DNA from: Aquatica leii
Taxonomy: Eukaryota > Arthropoda > Insecta > Coleoptera > Lampyridae
Assembly (NCBI GenBank): GCA_035610365.1
Contig: CM069432.1
Span: 239,100,104-239,164,103 of the forward strand
Length of the DNA stretch: 64,000 nucleotides
Direction: 5' to 3'
The notes beneath the pieces are model-generated. The model saw only the letters and a list, made by a program, of their open reading frames with translations. It was not told the DNA's origin and did no database searches. A program made the position numbers and the translations under genes. Below are positions 1-11,435 of this stretch, in pieces. Positions within the stretch are counted from its first letter, which is position 1, and each line of letters opens with the position of its first letter.

Positions 1-650
1 TTATGCAATGTTCCACAAGACCAGTGCAACCCAATTTACTAGGCAATTTATCAAAATAGTTATCTAAAAGTTTGGTAAGTTTTTGTTGATATTCGGGTGT
101 AATTTCATTGGATGACGTAATAGAGTGTATTTTAGGACAATAATCGTCAGCTTCAAATGACCATTGGCCTCGTCTCAAATTGGGGACTATACCCATCGCG
201 ATCCAAAAATCTATACCAAAAATTAATGCTTGTTTTACTTCTGGAACTACACATACATCAATAGTTTCAACGCGGCCCATTAGAACAAAAGGAACTGATA
301 CCACACCTAAAATTTTGCACCGCGTGTTATTTGCTACTTCACAATCCTGAAGCGTAGATGTTCTGATACTCAACCCTAATGACTTTAGAAACTTCCAACC
401 GTGCAACCCAACCACTGTTTTATTGGCACCTGAGTCCAGAAGCCCCTTTATTTTTCGTCCCAACACTTCTACTTCTAGAAATGGTCTTTCATCGTCATTT
501 GCGTGAGCAAAAATGAAATTTAATAACGATAACGTAGTTACAGAAAATGTATCATTATGTAAAGAGAACCTATCGTTTGAAACCGCCAAGTCTTTGACAG
601 GAAAGTACACTGTGCGGTCTTTCAGTGACTCCCTCGTACGTTTCCCGAAC
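1..650 (-). CDS. Gypsy A pol, 5' part: retropepsin and the lead-in to RT (partial)
   Basis: The minus strand is open from about 650 to the left window edge. It holds a retropepsin-like aspartic protease: an L-L-D-S-G-A active-site loop (DSG codons at 428-436), then the hydrophobic strands and a G-I-D-F motif typical of LTR-element proteases. The last residues before the edge read T-G-L-V-E-H, the segment that normally precedes reverse transcriptase in Gypsy polyproteins, so RT, RNase H and integrase should lie to the left. The frame overlaps the end of gag and is shifted -1 relative to it, so it is probably expressed as a Gag-Pol fusion by frameshifting. No stop interrupts the visible part, which suggests a fairly young copy. 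The assignment to Gypsy/Ty3 rests on gag, the protease and the PBS. Confidence 0.85.
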
Positions 651-2103
651 ATGACAAGCAATCGCGAATAGTTACATTAGGTTTCCCGCATCGGTAACAG
701 TGTAATGTTTTTGGTTGTTTGCAAAAACGTGCGACATGGCCGGACGACCTACAATTCCAACAAATTACCGGTTGAGGTGTGTTTGAGACGTCATTAAAAG
801 AAATCAAATTTGCTTCCGTTTGATTTTGTACAAGTGGTACTGTCGTTTCAACTTCTGCAAGTTTTGGGAAAGTTTTAGGCCTACGATACGCAAGGTCCGG
901 GTTAAGAGATTGATTTGCCGAAGGAGGAGGACGAAACTGACTTGCACGATGTTTTGCATCCTCTACTTCATGACCAACTCGAATTAACTCGGCGATAGAA
1001 TGAACTGGATAGAGCGCTAAATGAGTCTGCAAATATGGCAACAAGTTACGTTTGATGGTTAACAACTGCGTATTTTCAGTTGACTTCTGTTTCAAGCGAT
1101 TAAACAAATTTTGCATTATAGCCACGTAAATAGTTACTAGTTCTTCTGCTCCTTGAGTACGGTTGCGTATTTCATCTATTAGTGAAGACTCGTAATCACA
1201 AGGAAGAAAAGCCACTTTTAATTTATTAACAAAGTCGTTCCAATCGATAACTGATTGTTTAATAGACCGGTACCAGATAAGCGCATTGCCTTTTAGAAGC
1301 TCCGGTAGTGCGGTCATAAGCTGAGGTTTAGTTACGCCACGAGCTTCACAAAGCTCTTCTACTCGTTCAAGAAAACTATGAAGACTGGATTCACCATCAT
1401 AAGAAATATTCCACTTATTACTTCTAATAGAGGGATTATGTGATTTACTATCAGAAGACAATCGAGAAAAAGCTTCTATAATATCTTTTGTTAAGTCGTT
1501 GGCACTAACAAATTGATTTTGCGGAGTACCTCTAGAATGAGTAGGTGTCGAACTTTCGATATCTATCAAACGACCAACAGGAGTGTCGAAGGTAACGCTT
1601 TGTCGCATGTGACTACGCTCACGAAGAGATAGTTCGGGTTCGTCTAACAACGCGACACTCGACAGGTTGCGATTAGTATGCCTATCAAAAGTAATAATAT
1701 TTTCTTCCGAATCTAAAGAATATATTTGTTCGAGTCTATCAACTAAACGCATAACTTCAGACATTAATTCTGATTTTCTTGGTGCGCGAGTACTATCTAA
1801 ACGTCTGATCCGACCCGATAAATGAATGATGCGACTATTAATACGCTGATATTCGTTAGCTTTATTTGCGGTATTAAAATCGTCTAATTCAGAACTAATC
1901 TCACTAATTTTATCAGTGCAAATTTGTGATTCTTCGCACATATCTAAGTCTGCGACGCTAGTTGGAAAAGGAATTCCATTTTTCTCAAGTCGAAAGCAAC
2001 CTCGCAATGCACTACGTTTTTCTTGAACTGTCCCCACTGTAGCCATGCCACGAATCTGTAATTCGTAGCTTAATTCGTCGCTTAATAAACGATTAACTTC
2101 CAT
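622..2103 (-). CDS. gag: Gypsy A Gag polyprotein
   Basis: An intact 493-residue Gag on the minus strand, starting 142 bp after the proposed LTR. The N-terminal ~130 residues are charged and helical. A Retrotrans_gag-type region follows (about 230-390), with the W-Y-R-S and L-K-x-A-F-L-P signatures of capsid-forming Gag. The C-terminus has one canonical CCHC knuckle, C-W-N-C-x4-H-x4-C, and a second C-Y-R-C motif that lacks the histidine. Gag packages element RNA and forms particles in the cytoplasm. It ends in TGA at 622-624, overlapping the protease frame. The length is normal for insect Gypsy Gag, and no lesion is visible. Confidence 0.88.
   Translation of the reverse strand: MEVNRLLSDELSYELQIRGMATVGTVQEKRSALRGCFRLEKNGIPFPTSVADLDMCEESQICTDKISEISSELDDFNTANKANEYQRINSRIIHLSGRIRRLDSTRAPRKSELMSEVMRLVDRLEQIYSLDSEENIITFDRHTNRNLSSVALLDEPELSLRERSHMRQSVTFDTPVGRLIDIESSTPTHSRGTPQNQFVSANDLTKDIIEAFSRLSSDSKSHNPSIRSNKWNISYDGESSLHSFLERVEELCEARGVTKPQLMTALPELLKGNALIWYRSIKQSVIDWNDFVNKLKVAFLPCDYESSLIDEIRNRTQGAEELVTIYVAIMQNLFNRLKQKSTENTQLLTIKRNLLPYLQTHLALYPVHSIAELIRVGHEVEDAKHRASQFRPPPSANQSLNPDLAYRRPKTFPKLAEVETTVPLVQNQTEANLISFNDVSNTPQPVICWNCRSSGHVARFCKQPKTLHCYRCGKPNVTIRDCLSCSGNVRGSH
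640..646 (-). promoter_or_regulatory. Predicted -1 ribosomal frameshift site (GGGAAAC) between gag and pol of Gypsy A
   Basis: Read on the minus strand, the gag codons TCG-GGA-AAC contain the slippery heptamer G GGA AAC in exactly the phase needed for -1 slippage. The pol frame is the -1 frame, and gag stops 15 nt further on. A short stem (CACTG pairing with CAGTG) starts roughly 10-12 nt downstream. GGGAAAC is a known slippery heptamer class in retroviruses. That frameshifting actually occurs here is inferred. Confidence 0.7.
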
Positions 2104-2225
2104 TTCTTTATATCACAAACCAAAACAACTACAAAAAAAAATAAAGAAAACGAAACTTATTAGCAGTGAGGCGGACGATGTTTAGTTTAACGCAAATCAA
2201 TTGCCTAATCAAAGCGTAGTTTTTT

Positions 2226-2245
2226 GAGCCCCACGTTGGGCGCCA
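2226..2245 (-). other. Primer-binding site of Gypsy A
   Basis: On the minus strand the sequence begins TGGCGCCCAACGTGGGG, two bases inside the proposed LTR end. This is the usual position and TGG start of a tRNA primer-binding site, and it resembles the PBS of insect mdg1/412-like Gypsy elements. I did not match it to a specific tRNA. Confidence 0.75.
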
Positions 2246-2838
2246 TTTGTTACTTGCCCCTTTTTTTTTCTACGCCAAATAACTAATCTCTAAGGACAAA
2301 AAAAAAGAAAGAGCACAAAAGAAAAGAAAAATAGTTAAATAATCAGATATAGATATACAGTTGTAAACCCACTAACCAGGCGATGTTTAAAGGGGTGCCG
2401 CTAGCAGTCGGCTGAAGGGAGGGTTCTTAACTTAATTATTTAATGGGCGCCAGATCCTAAATTTTTCACTAAAAGTTTGATTGTCTAAGGATCAACTGAC
2501 AATAAGTGCATGCCATGGGTAACACCTTGTTTAAAAAAAAACAAACTTAGAGATTGACTGATTATAATTATTTTATCAAAACAGAGAACATAATATAAAT
2601 TGTTTTTTTTTAACCGCAAGAAAAGAAAATTATCAAAATTCAACACAATTAATCTAAATTTTGTTCCATTGATTATAGTGACAATTATTAAGCGATAACG
2701 CGCCGAATAACATTGGTACCAATTTTCAACGGGTCGTTATATAGGATGCTTAAACCCGGTGACAATGCCTCTTACCGACAAAGCTTACGTGCAAACCCAA
2801 ATAAAATACTTGCGGAAGAACGTCCATTCAATAACTAA

Positions 2839-3034
2839 CGTAGATATAATAAAAATAACGAGCTAATATATACTAAAGTTGACAAATAAAATTAAATTGT
2901 AATTTTACAGAGACAATCTAGAATAAATAACAAATCGCGTAGATATACTAAAAATAATAAGCTATTATTTAAAGTTGACAAATAAAATTAAATTGTAATT
3001 TTACAGAGACAATCCAGAATAAACAACAGAACGT
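2839..3034. repeat. Tandem duplication of about 100 bp within the Gypsy A LTR
   Basis: Two adjacent copies begin with CGTAGATATA and share AAGTTGACAAATAAAATTAA and a segment containing TTTTACAGAGACAATC. They differ at a handful of positions, so the duplication is older than a recent slippage event. Confidence 0.85.
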
Positions 3035-3645
3035 CTCCTTTTTTTGACTGGCTTCTTCTTCTTTTTTTTTAATTACGTTTTCCCACCCCAAATTAATTAA
3101 AGTATGTAACTAGGTACCTGATTTTAAGCTTCGTTGATTCAATGGTTCGGCCACGATTGACAATTCAACAATTCAAATTTGCATTTGGATGTGAAACACC
3201 CTCGCCGGAGATGACAATGTGAAGGGTCCAGAAGAGCTTCCTGTTGTTCGGAAGCGAAAATAAAGCGATAACTTTTTCTACTCCGTTTCACCGAAGTCAT
3301 CCGCAATTGCGATTATATTAGCGTATTTACAATAAACCACACACACTAATTATATTCTAAATATTAAAGACTTTGATCTGGAATTATTCCGATTATGCTT
3401 CAATAATTAGCTACGGTTAAAACGGAAATGCCTGGAAAAGTTTCTATCAAGCGTACGCACTCACGCCAGACACCTTTTATCTATCTACGCTTGTAGATAA
3501 AAATTCCCAATAATACGTGCATACGTTTAACATAATATAGCTTACAATTTAACAATAATTCATAATTTAGAAGTAAATTGTAACAAGTTTCCAAGCTTAA
3601 TAAATATAAATACGTGTAACCTAATGGAAACCTTATTACACTACT

Positions 3646-3745
3646 GAAACGTTCGCGAAGTAATTGTAAACTTCGAGAACGTTCACGAAGTTATTGTCAA
3701 CTTCGAGAACGTTTACCGAAGGTTGTAGAAAATTCTCGAAACAGA
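3646..3745 (-). promoter_or_regulatory. Heat-shock-element-like cluster in the Gypsy A U3 region
   Basis: The stretch contains alternating NGAAN/NTTCN pentamers. At 3672-3689 there are four in perfect register: TTCnnGAAnnTTCnnGAA. A near-perfect second set lies at 3702-3720, and a TTCGCGAA pair at 3652-3659. This is the consensus arrangement bound by HSF trimers. In the element's orientation the cluster sits about 120-220 bp into the LTR and upstream of a TATA-like tract, where an enhancer would be expected. Function is inferred from the pattern. Confidence 0.65.
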
Positions 3746-3865
3746 TAACATAAATATATAAGAAGTATTAATTATTCTTAAATATCGTTACATTTAATTA
3801 GTTACGTGTAGTTATAAAGATGTAAATATTTAGTTATAAATAAATTAGTTATAAAATTTGTTACA

Positions 3866-5060
3866 CTACTTTAAATAAGACAAAAACCTTACAGTCACAA
3901 CTGAAAATTATCTGAGTTTTGTGTAAATGAAAGCGCTTATAATGTATGCAACGCTTATATCATATAGGCGGTTGCATTAGATAAACAAAAAATATTGTTC
4001 TGTCGGATGTCAAAGTATATAAAAATTACTAGCTTTATGTGAATTAACCAGCTAGATAATTATGTCTATGAAAAAATTGGAAAAAAACAAACTAATAAAA
4101 ATTAAGGCAAGAATGCACCTAGCAACGAGGAATATAAGAGATTATTTAACACTGAAAAAGAAATTAGACTAAACAATAAATATATACAGAGAAAACAAAA
4201 GCTAGCTTAATAATAAAAGATTTCTATTCTCTATAAACTTAAATTATCAAAGCTTTATTCAAGAAAACAAACTCACATCAATACACCTTTTTGGGTAGAA
4301 AACTAAGATTAAACGGAACAGTGAACATTAGAAAACTTTGTTTAAGATACGAAAGAATACAGAGCAAACGATATCTGTATGGCAATAGAGCACAATAATA
4401 ATTATTACGTATCAGTTCACAAAATATAAATAATAGTAAGAAGTTTAAAATACCAAGGGAAAAAGTAGAAAACAGATTAAAGATAGTTACAAACAAACAA
4501 AAAATTGAAAAACAACACAACAAACCGTAATGCAAGCTTATGACAAACATTTTGGGCTGTTGTGCAGTAAACTCAGCGTCGAATTATCACATCTAACGAC
4601 TGATAACACGTTGCTAAAAACATTAGTGTATCATTTAATATGAGTGCCTATAAGCAATATAGAACTTGGTTTATATAAAATAAAACAGATTTGTGTCAAC
4701 AGAACGTTGAAACGTATGATGTATAAAATAGAGCAAAATCGAATACAAATTATAAGGAGCAAACAAAACAACAATTTAAAAAAGCATATTAAGCATTTAA
4801 AAATAGCTCTAAACAAAATTTGAATCAAAATGTTGTACGACCGGAGGTAATCGTCCTGTACTAAAAAACACGTCTTTTAAGTACTGCATGTAGTAGAATT
4901 GATTTTAAAATATTTACCGAAAGATTAAAACTTATTGTCGAGCTATTACTAGTGGATCAACAACAATATATTTGAAATAAGTAATGCAAAATAAAGAAAA
5001 TTTATCTTAAAACCCATATTCCATTAGTAGACTTCACAAAGTAAAGTAAAATTTGATAAA
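3866..5060. other. No gene recognised
   Basis: AT-rich intergenic sequence outside the Gypsy A LTR. Open frames on the minus strand at 4278-4550 and 4631-4828 are poor in charged and small residues and look like translated A/T-rich DNA. I see no motif in them. Confidence 0.6.
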
Positions 5061-5062
5061 AA

Positions 5063-6022
5063 ATGCAGTTTAACAACGAAGAATATGCAAATATTATTTT
5101 TGTCTGTGGATTCTGTAATGGTAATGCCCTAACTGCATGTCGTAAGTATCGTTTAAGATTTCAGGACAGAAGGCAACCTTCTCGTCGAGTATTTTCCGAC
5201 GCATTTCGAAGGCTTCGTGAATTTGGGATTGGAAGCCGTCGTAGTAGAGGTCCACACCGTGGCAGAAGAGGACCAAATAGTTGACGCAGTTCTTGATGAT
5301 CCAACATTAGGCCAGTTTCCACCCGTTCACAAATATCTAAAAATTGTCTAGAAAACCCTAAATAGGAAAATTCTTCACCCATATTATCAAAAAGTTCAAC
5401 TCCTACAACCAGGTGACGCGGCACACCGACTTGAGTTTTGTCAATGGCTTCTTGAACGACATCAACAAAATTCTAACTTCTTTAGTTCAATACTGTGGAC
5501 CGATGAATCTATGTTCACGAGAGATAAGAGAAATTAACAAGCAACATAATGAACATATCAGGTCTTTAAAATATCCGCACGAGCTTACCAACAAGATTTT
5601 CAGTTTTTAATGGACAAATATTGTCAAATCAAATATTCGCACCTCGTTTAATTGGTATTTTATACGCAGAATTCCTCGAAAATCAAATGCAAGATTTCTT
5701 GGATAACATTGTCTATCTTGCCTTATATAGCAGGATGTGGTACCAGCACGATGAAGCGCTAACTCATGTTGGACAAAATGTAATTGGATGGCTCAACAAT
5801 AATTTTAATGAAAGGTGCATTGGTAGAAAAGATCGAGTGGAGTGGCTTGCAAGGTCTCCTGGCTTAACTCCACTGGACTTTTATGTGTGGGGACACATGA
5901 CACTATTGGTTTATGCGGAGCGAATAAACAAAGTCGAGCAACTACAAGAGCTACATTGCAAATTCAAAACAAATCAGATTTTAATAAGTTTTTTATTCCA
6001 TTTTAGTGCGTTTTCAAGCTAG
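5063..6022 (+). pseudogene. Mariner/IS630-like transposase remnant with DUF4817-type N-terminus
   Basis: The first 45 residues read [20 protein letters not shown] and continue in the style of the DUF4817 helix-turn-helix seen at the N-terminus of many insect mariner-like transposases. The catalytic part follows in other frames: a degraded first-Asp block near 5430-5520 (I-L-W-T-D-E), then at 5621-6022 a block with W-Y-Q-H-D-E-A, the second-Asp region, and S-P-G-L-T-P-L-D-F-Y-V-W-G-H, the conserved end of the DDE/D core. At least three frame changes and internal stops separate these blocks, so the gene is dead. Terminal inverted repeats were not found. Confidence 0.85.
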
Positions 6023-8514
6023 CATCAATGCTCATGGTGATCATTTTGAAAACTTGTGAGATTCATTTTATTTTGGTTACTAATGTTTTTTTACTTTTTT
6101 AAGTGTTTTTGTGATTACTTTTTGCTGAATAAAAGAATTTTGCTAAGCAATGTTTTTCGATTATCTCGGAAAATAAACTAGGTAGGCAAAAAAGTTATTT
6201 AGATTTTTTATTTGAAATAAAAGATTTATAAACTGTTTTATTTTTCGACTCTAGTTAGGAAACACCCGTATATTGAACTGTTTTTTTTGTGTGTTTATAG
6301 CTTTTTCCAACGCTGTTAAAGTTTTCCATCGTCTTTACGATTTTGAGTGATTTGCTGATGATAGCTATTGTAGTAGCTGTTATCGACCTGTTTACCATCG
6401 TTTTCTTACATTTTAAATTCTATCTAGTATATAAAATGTAACATGCATAAATAGTAGTTTTTGCAATTTTTGACAAAGATTCGATGTAATAATGTGCGTT
6501 TGTTTGAAAAAATCCAAAACAATATTTGTTTAAAACTGGTTAAACCATTTTTATATAAGGTGATAAAAATTACAAACCGGAAGTAGCCCCTTCGAAATTA
6601 ATTTTGCAATGCTTGTATTCAAATAAAATCATTGAGACAACTTGTTTGGTGAGAATATTATTTCTAAAAAAAACGGAGGAAAAGTCATATGTATTGTGAT
6701 GTCTACTACAGAAGCACAAAAGGTCATTATGTATTTAAAAATTACTCCAGTTGTTTGCACAGTTAAATAAAAAAAAATCAAATTAATACAAACGAAATAC
6801 ATTATGACGAGATCCGTTGGTTATCTAATTTTAGTCAGTTTTTTTTAAATAAAATGTGGAAAACTACGGTCATTGAACAAATTACTTCAAGGTTAAAATC
6901 GCTAATTCCTTTGACTATTATGTATTTAATGGCTACCTAAATTTCAATCTTGTCCTCTTTCACTCCCATAAACAGTTGCATCGTGTTTTACAAAGACTTT
7001 TTAATGTCACATCCAAAAATGCACCGAATATTAGAATGAAGGTGTAAAATTTTCCGTTGACCCACGCCTCAACGTTTGAATAAATTGCCAAAATGAGATT
7101 TTTTTTATTGCGACGTGACGTTAAGAATACATTGTCTAAACGTATTTTGCGAAGTGCGCTTTAAATTAATTATAAAGGTTGAAATGTATTTATTTTTTGT
7201 GTATAGGTTGATGATTGCAACAAGTACCGAGTAAGGTAACTTCGAGTCATTAAATTTTGAACAAGAATGTAAATTAATTCGTACACCGTTAAATCGTCTT
7301 TTTTTTATTTCGAAAATGCAATTACTTGCGTGTTCAAATATACGAACACCCTGTAGATTATGCAGAACAGTTCGTAGTTAAATTATCTGTTTCGTTTTAT
7401 AATTGGTTATTAAGGAAATGGGTTTATCAAATTTGTACTCGAAGGGAAAATTAATGAAGATTAGAAGGTGTTATCGGCGGTGAGTTATTTGGTGTTGTGA
7501 AAACTAATGTCTCAATGGGAGATACTCCGTCTGTAATTTATTTATCAATAACAATGATTAGTGAAATCTGGTCAACAGCTGATTGTCATATCGTCTGCAG
7601 AATGTGGAGTGGGAGCGTCTTTCCCACGAGGCGCGACAAAGATAGAAACTTGTAGAATGTTCGGAGGGCGAGGGTAACGAGCCGGGCGCGGGCCTCCAGT
7701 CTCGGGCACTAACAAGAGCTAAGCGCCTTCTTTGCTTTGCAATCCCGCTCTTTGCAGCAAACATCCAGTTTTTTTTTTATTAAAGAGCCCTCGCCTATGT
7801 AGGAACGCGAGACAAGTGGTGAATCTACTTTCCAGTACAGAACAACTGATAGTTATGTACAGGAATTTCAGTACAGATGTACTCTGATTGTAGCATTACT
7901 TCTACAGTAACAGTTTATATTTATTCGGCATTAATCAAAATTAATGTGATTCAATAATTAATAGAAGTTCAATTTAAATTTCAAGTACAATTAGTCACGC
8001 TTGTAATTAAAAGTTTTAACGAAAATCTATTTTTAAACGCTGAGGATTTTTTTAAATTATTCTTTACTATTTTTAAAGTATAACATTTCGTTCTAATAGT
8101 TTTAATTACTGTAATTAGTATTAAAACGGAATAATCATAATTTTCTGGACGTTGAACAAGAGTTCTTTAGCTTCTGTATTTCTAATTAAGTATTGTCTCT
8201 TTTTATGTAATGTATAAAATTGTTTACAAACGACAATTATCTGTACTCAACCGCAAGTGTTTGAATTCATCAAGTTATTTTTTGGACTGTGAATTTTAAT
8301 ACAAGGTCTTACATAATTAGCGGTGCTTTCTATACATTCTATACAAGGATCGACGAAAGCTTACAGTACAGTATGATAAATCAAAAAAATCTTTGAAACT
8401 GTTGACTTTAAAAATGGTTTTTAGTTTTCTAAAACTAATTTAGCTTCGTACTATGGTTTTTTGGTCTATATTATTTACTTGCAGTTAGTGTGATTTAACA
8501 TAGTACAATTACGG
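6023..8514. other. No gene recognised; contains a GC-rich patch
   Basis: Noncoding AT-rich sequence. The exception is 7590-7765, which is locally rich in G, C and CpG, for example GAGCCGGGCGCGGGCC around 7679-7694. The minus-strand frame at 7558-7764 there has no recognisable domain. Confidence 0.5.
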
Positions 8515-8659
8515 TTTTAAGAACCACCCTGAAGTTGCATTTGAGTTTGAAAAAACAAATGCATTTGAATGTGAAACGAAATGCGTTTGAATTAGACATA
8601 TTTTAAACATGTAACAGTCATAGAATATATTTTATTTTTGATATAGTTTATACATTCAT

Positions 8660-10870
8660 AAGGTGACAATTACAATTTTTATAAAAAAATTTACATCTTG
8701 AAAATTTTAAATCGATTTTTTCAAAAATACGGAACTGTAATAACACAGATTTTTCATATGATGTAGTCATACAACTATAAGTGCCATCACAGAGGGTGAC
8801 AATTAAAAATAAATATACATTTTTAATAAAAAATTAACATCTGTTACAGTTCCGTATTTTTGAAAAAAATCGATTTTAAGTTTTCATGATGTAAATTTTT
8901 TATTAAAAATTAATATTTTTTTTAATTGTCACCCTCTGACGGCACTTAGCGTTGTATGACTACACAGGTTTTTTAAAGCAAGGTATCACCTACATCATAT
9001 AAAACATTTGTGCTTTTACATTTTCCTATTTTTGAAAAAAATCGATTTTAAGTTTTACAAAACAAGATTTTTTTTAATCAAATATCAAAACTTAAAAATT
9101 TTTTAATTGTCATTCTTTGACGGTACTTAGGGTTGTATGATTACATAGGTTTTTTAGAGCAGGATATCACCTACATTGTATAAAAAATCTGTGCTATTAC
9201 AGTTGGGTATTTTTGAAAAAAATCAGTTTTAAGCTTTCATGACGTAAATTTTTTAATAAAATTTAAATTTTTTTAAATTGTCACATTCTGACGGCGCTTA
9301 GGGTTGTATGACTACATAGGTGGTTTAAAGCAGGGTGTCACGTACATTATATAAAAAATGTGTATTATTACAGTTCCGTATTTTAGAAAAAAATCGATTT
9401 TAAGTTTTCATGATGTAATTTTTTTTAGAAAAATTAATATTTTTTTTAATTGTCGCCCTCTGACGGCACTTAGCGTTGTATGACTACACAGGTTTTTTAA
9501 AGCAAGGTATCACCTACACCATATAAAACATTTGTGCTTTTACATTTTCCTATTTTTAAAAAAAATCAATTTTAAGTTTTCATGATGTAAATTTTTTTAC
9601 AAAACAAGATTTTTTTAATCAAATATCAAAACTTAAAATTTTTTTAAATTGTCATCCTTTGACGGTACTTAGGGTTGTATGATTACATAGGTTTTTTAGA
9701 GCAGGATATCACCTACATTGTATAAAAAATCTGTGTTATTACAGTTGCGTATTTTTGCAAAAAATCAGTTTTAAGCTTTCATGACGTAAATTTTTTAATA
9801 AAAATTAATATTTTTTAAATTGTCACATTCTGACGGCGCTTAGAGTTGTATGACTACATAGGTTTTTAAAGCAAGGTATCACCTTCATCATAAAAAAAAG
9901 CTGTGCAATTACAGTTCCGTATTTTGAAAAAATCGATTTTAATTTTTCATGATGTAAATTTTATTACAAAACTTAAAATTTTTTTTAATTGTCACCCTCT
10001 GACGGCGCTTAAGGTTGTATGATTACATAGGTTTTTTAGAGCAGGATATCACCTACATTGTATAAAAAAATCTGTGCTATTACAGTTGCGCATTTTTGAA
10101 AAAAATCAGTTTTAAGCTTTCATGACGTAAATTTTTTAATAAAAATTAATATTTTTTTAATTGTCACATTCTGCAGGCCGCGTAGAGTTGTTGACTACAT
10201 AGGTTTTTAAAGCAGGGTATCACCTTTATCATAAAAAAAGCTGTGCAATTACAGTTCCGTATTTTTGAAAAAAGTTGATTTTAAGTTTTCATGACGTAAA
10301 TTTTTTTACAAAACTTAATATTTTTTTTAATTGTCGACCTCTGACGGCATTTAGCGTTGTATGATTACATAGGTTTTTTAGAGCAGCGTATCACCTACAT
10401 CATATAAAAAATCTGTGGTTTTACAAGTCCGTATTTTTGAAAAAAATCTATTTTAAGTTTTCATGATGTAAATTTTTTAATAAAAAATAGTATTTTTTCT
10501 AATTGGCATCCTCTGACGGCACTTAGGGTTGTATGACTACACAGATTTTTTAGAGCAGGATATCACCTACATTGTATAAAAATTTTGTGCTATTACAGTT
10601 CCGTATTTTTGAAAAAATCGGTTTGAAGTTTTCATGACGTAAATTTTTTAATAAAAATTAATATTTTTTTAATTGTCACCTTCTGACGGCGCTTAGGGTT
10701 GTATTACTACATAGGTTTTTTAAAGAAAGATATCACCTACATCATATAAAAAGTCTGTGCTATTACAGTTCCGTATTTTTGAAAACTCTCGATTTTAATT
10801 ATTCATGATGTAAATTTTTTTACAAAACTTAAGATTTTTTATGACTACATAGGTTTATTAGAGAAGGTAT
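8660..10870. repeat. Tandem array of about 172-bp monomers
   Basis: The landmark GTTGTATGA(C/T)TACA(C/T)AGG recurs near 8953, 9133, 9305, 9479, 9676, 9847, 10016, 10188, 10357, 10530, 10700 and 10838, so the spacing is mostly 169-180 bp, with one of 197. Each monomer also has GGTATCACCTACATNNTATAAAA, a TTACAGTTCCGTATTTTTGAAAAAA stretch and TTGTCACCNTCTGACGGC. The first unit (8660-8830) is inverted relative to the rest. No ORF. Confidence 0.92.
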
Positions 10871-10984
10871 CAAAATAATATTTTATTATTCTTAAAATCT
10901 TCTCCATAGTAATCTGTATTTTTTTAATATTTTATTTTACGAAAATATACATCTTTCGCTAATAACAATTAGCATCGTCAGTAT

Positions 10985-11435
10985 TGAAACGTCCGAGAAA
11001 TTACTTGCAAATGCAAGAGCCTTCTAGAACTGTTATCTAGTTTCTAGAAGATATAGCGAAAAGTGAGGAACGATCGAGAAGGATTCGCCGATGTCTATAA
11101 AAGCCGAAGATGGAAATCGTAGGTCAGTTATTGCTGGAATGCGAATGTGTTAAGAAGATTATCAAGTTGAAGATAAATAAGTGATTAGCACGTGCGAGAG
11201 TTTTAAATAAATAACAGTGTACACCGAATCGAGTGAACGTGACTTACAGTGTGATATCCGAGGACGTTATCTTATCTCGTGTTATACAACGGTTATACAT
11301 AAATTATAGTGTAAGTGTTTTTATTATTAGATTTTATTAGTTCGGGTAATTTTAAAAGTGTACATATTTCTATAATAAGTAAACGTAGTTTTAATCGTTT
11401 AAATAAATTAGTTAATAATAAATAAGAACGTAACA
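10985..11435 (+). repeat. Solo LTR related to Gypsy B, inserted in the Penelope left arm
   Basis: 451 bp starting TGAAACGT and ending GTAACA, flanked by the 4-bp direct repeat GTAT (10981-10984, 11436-11439). It aligns over its whole length to the 459-bp Gypsy B LTRs, with many substitutions and small indels, including an extra TTCTAGAA-bearing segment. TATAAAA at 11096-11102 and an insect-type initiator TCAGTT at 11124-11129 are spaced as in a core promoter. It is the product of LTR-LTR recombination of a related, older subfamily. Confidence 0.92.

Larger units (their letters stand above)
2248..3865 (-). repeat. 5' LTR of Gypsy A (long, about 1.6 kb)
   Basis: The boundary next to the PBS is clear: TGTTAC on the plus strand at 2248. 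The outer boundary at 3865 is inferred from the matching terminal sequence (TGTAACAAA on the minus strand, next to TTACACTACT). The second LTR lies outside the window, so the far end is not proven, and TTACACTACT also occurs near 3635. Read on the minus strand it is AT-rich, with a TATA-like stretch near 3598-3613, a heat-shock-element-like cluster just upstream of that, and a ~100-bp tandem duplication nearer the PBS. No coding sequence was seen. Confidence 0.65.

Noticed and set aside
4278..4828. Hydrophobic minus-strand frames that could be membrane proteins
   Set aside because: Composition is Phe/Leu/Ile/Cys/Tyr dictated by A/T-rich DNA, with no conserved motif and nothing supporting a gene.
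7558..7764. 68-codon minus-strand frame in the GC-rich patch
   Set aside because: High Arg/Ser content follows from local GC richness; no domain and no splice context.
8660..10870. Regularly spaced repeats that could suggest a CRISPR array
   Set aside because: The whole ~172-bp unit is repeated, without unique spacers, in a eukaryotic sequence. It is a tandem satellite-like array.
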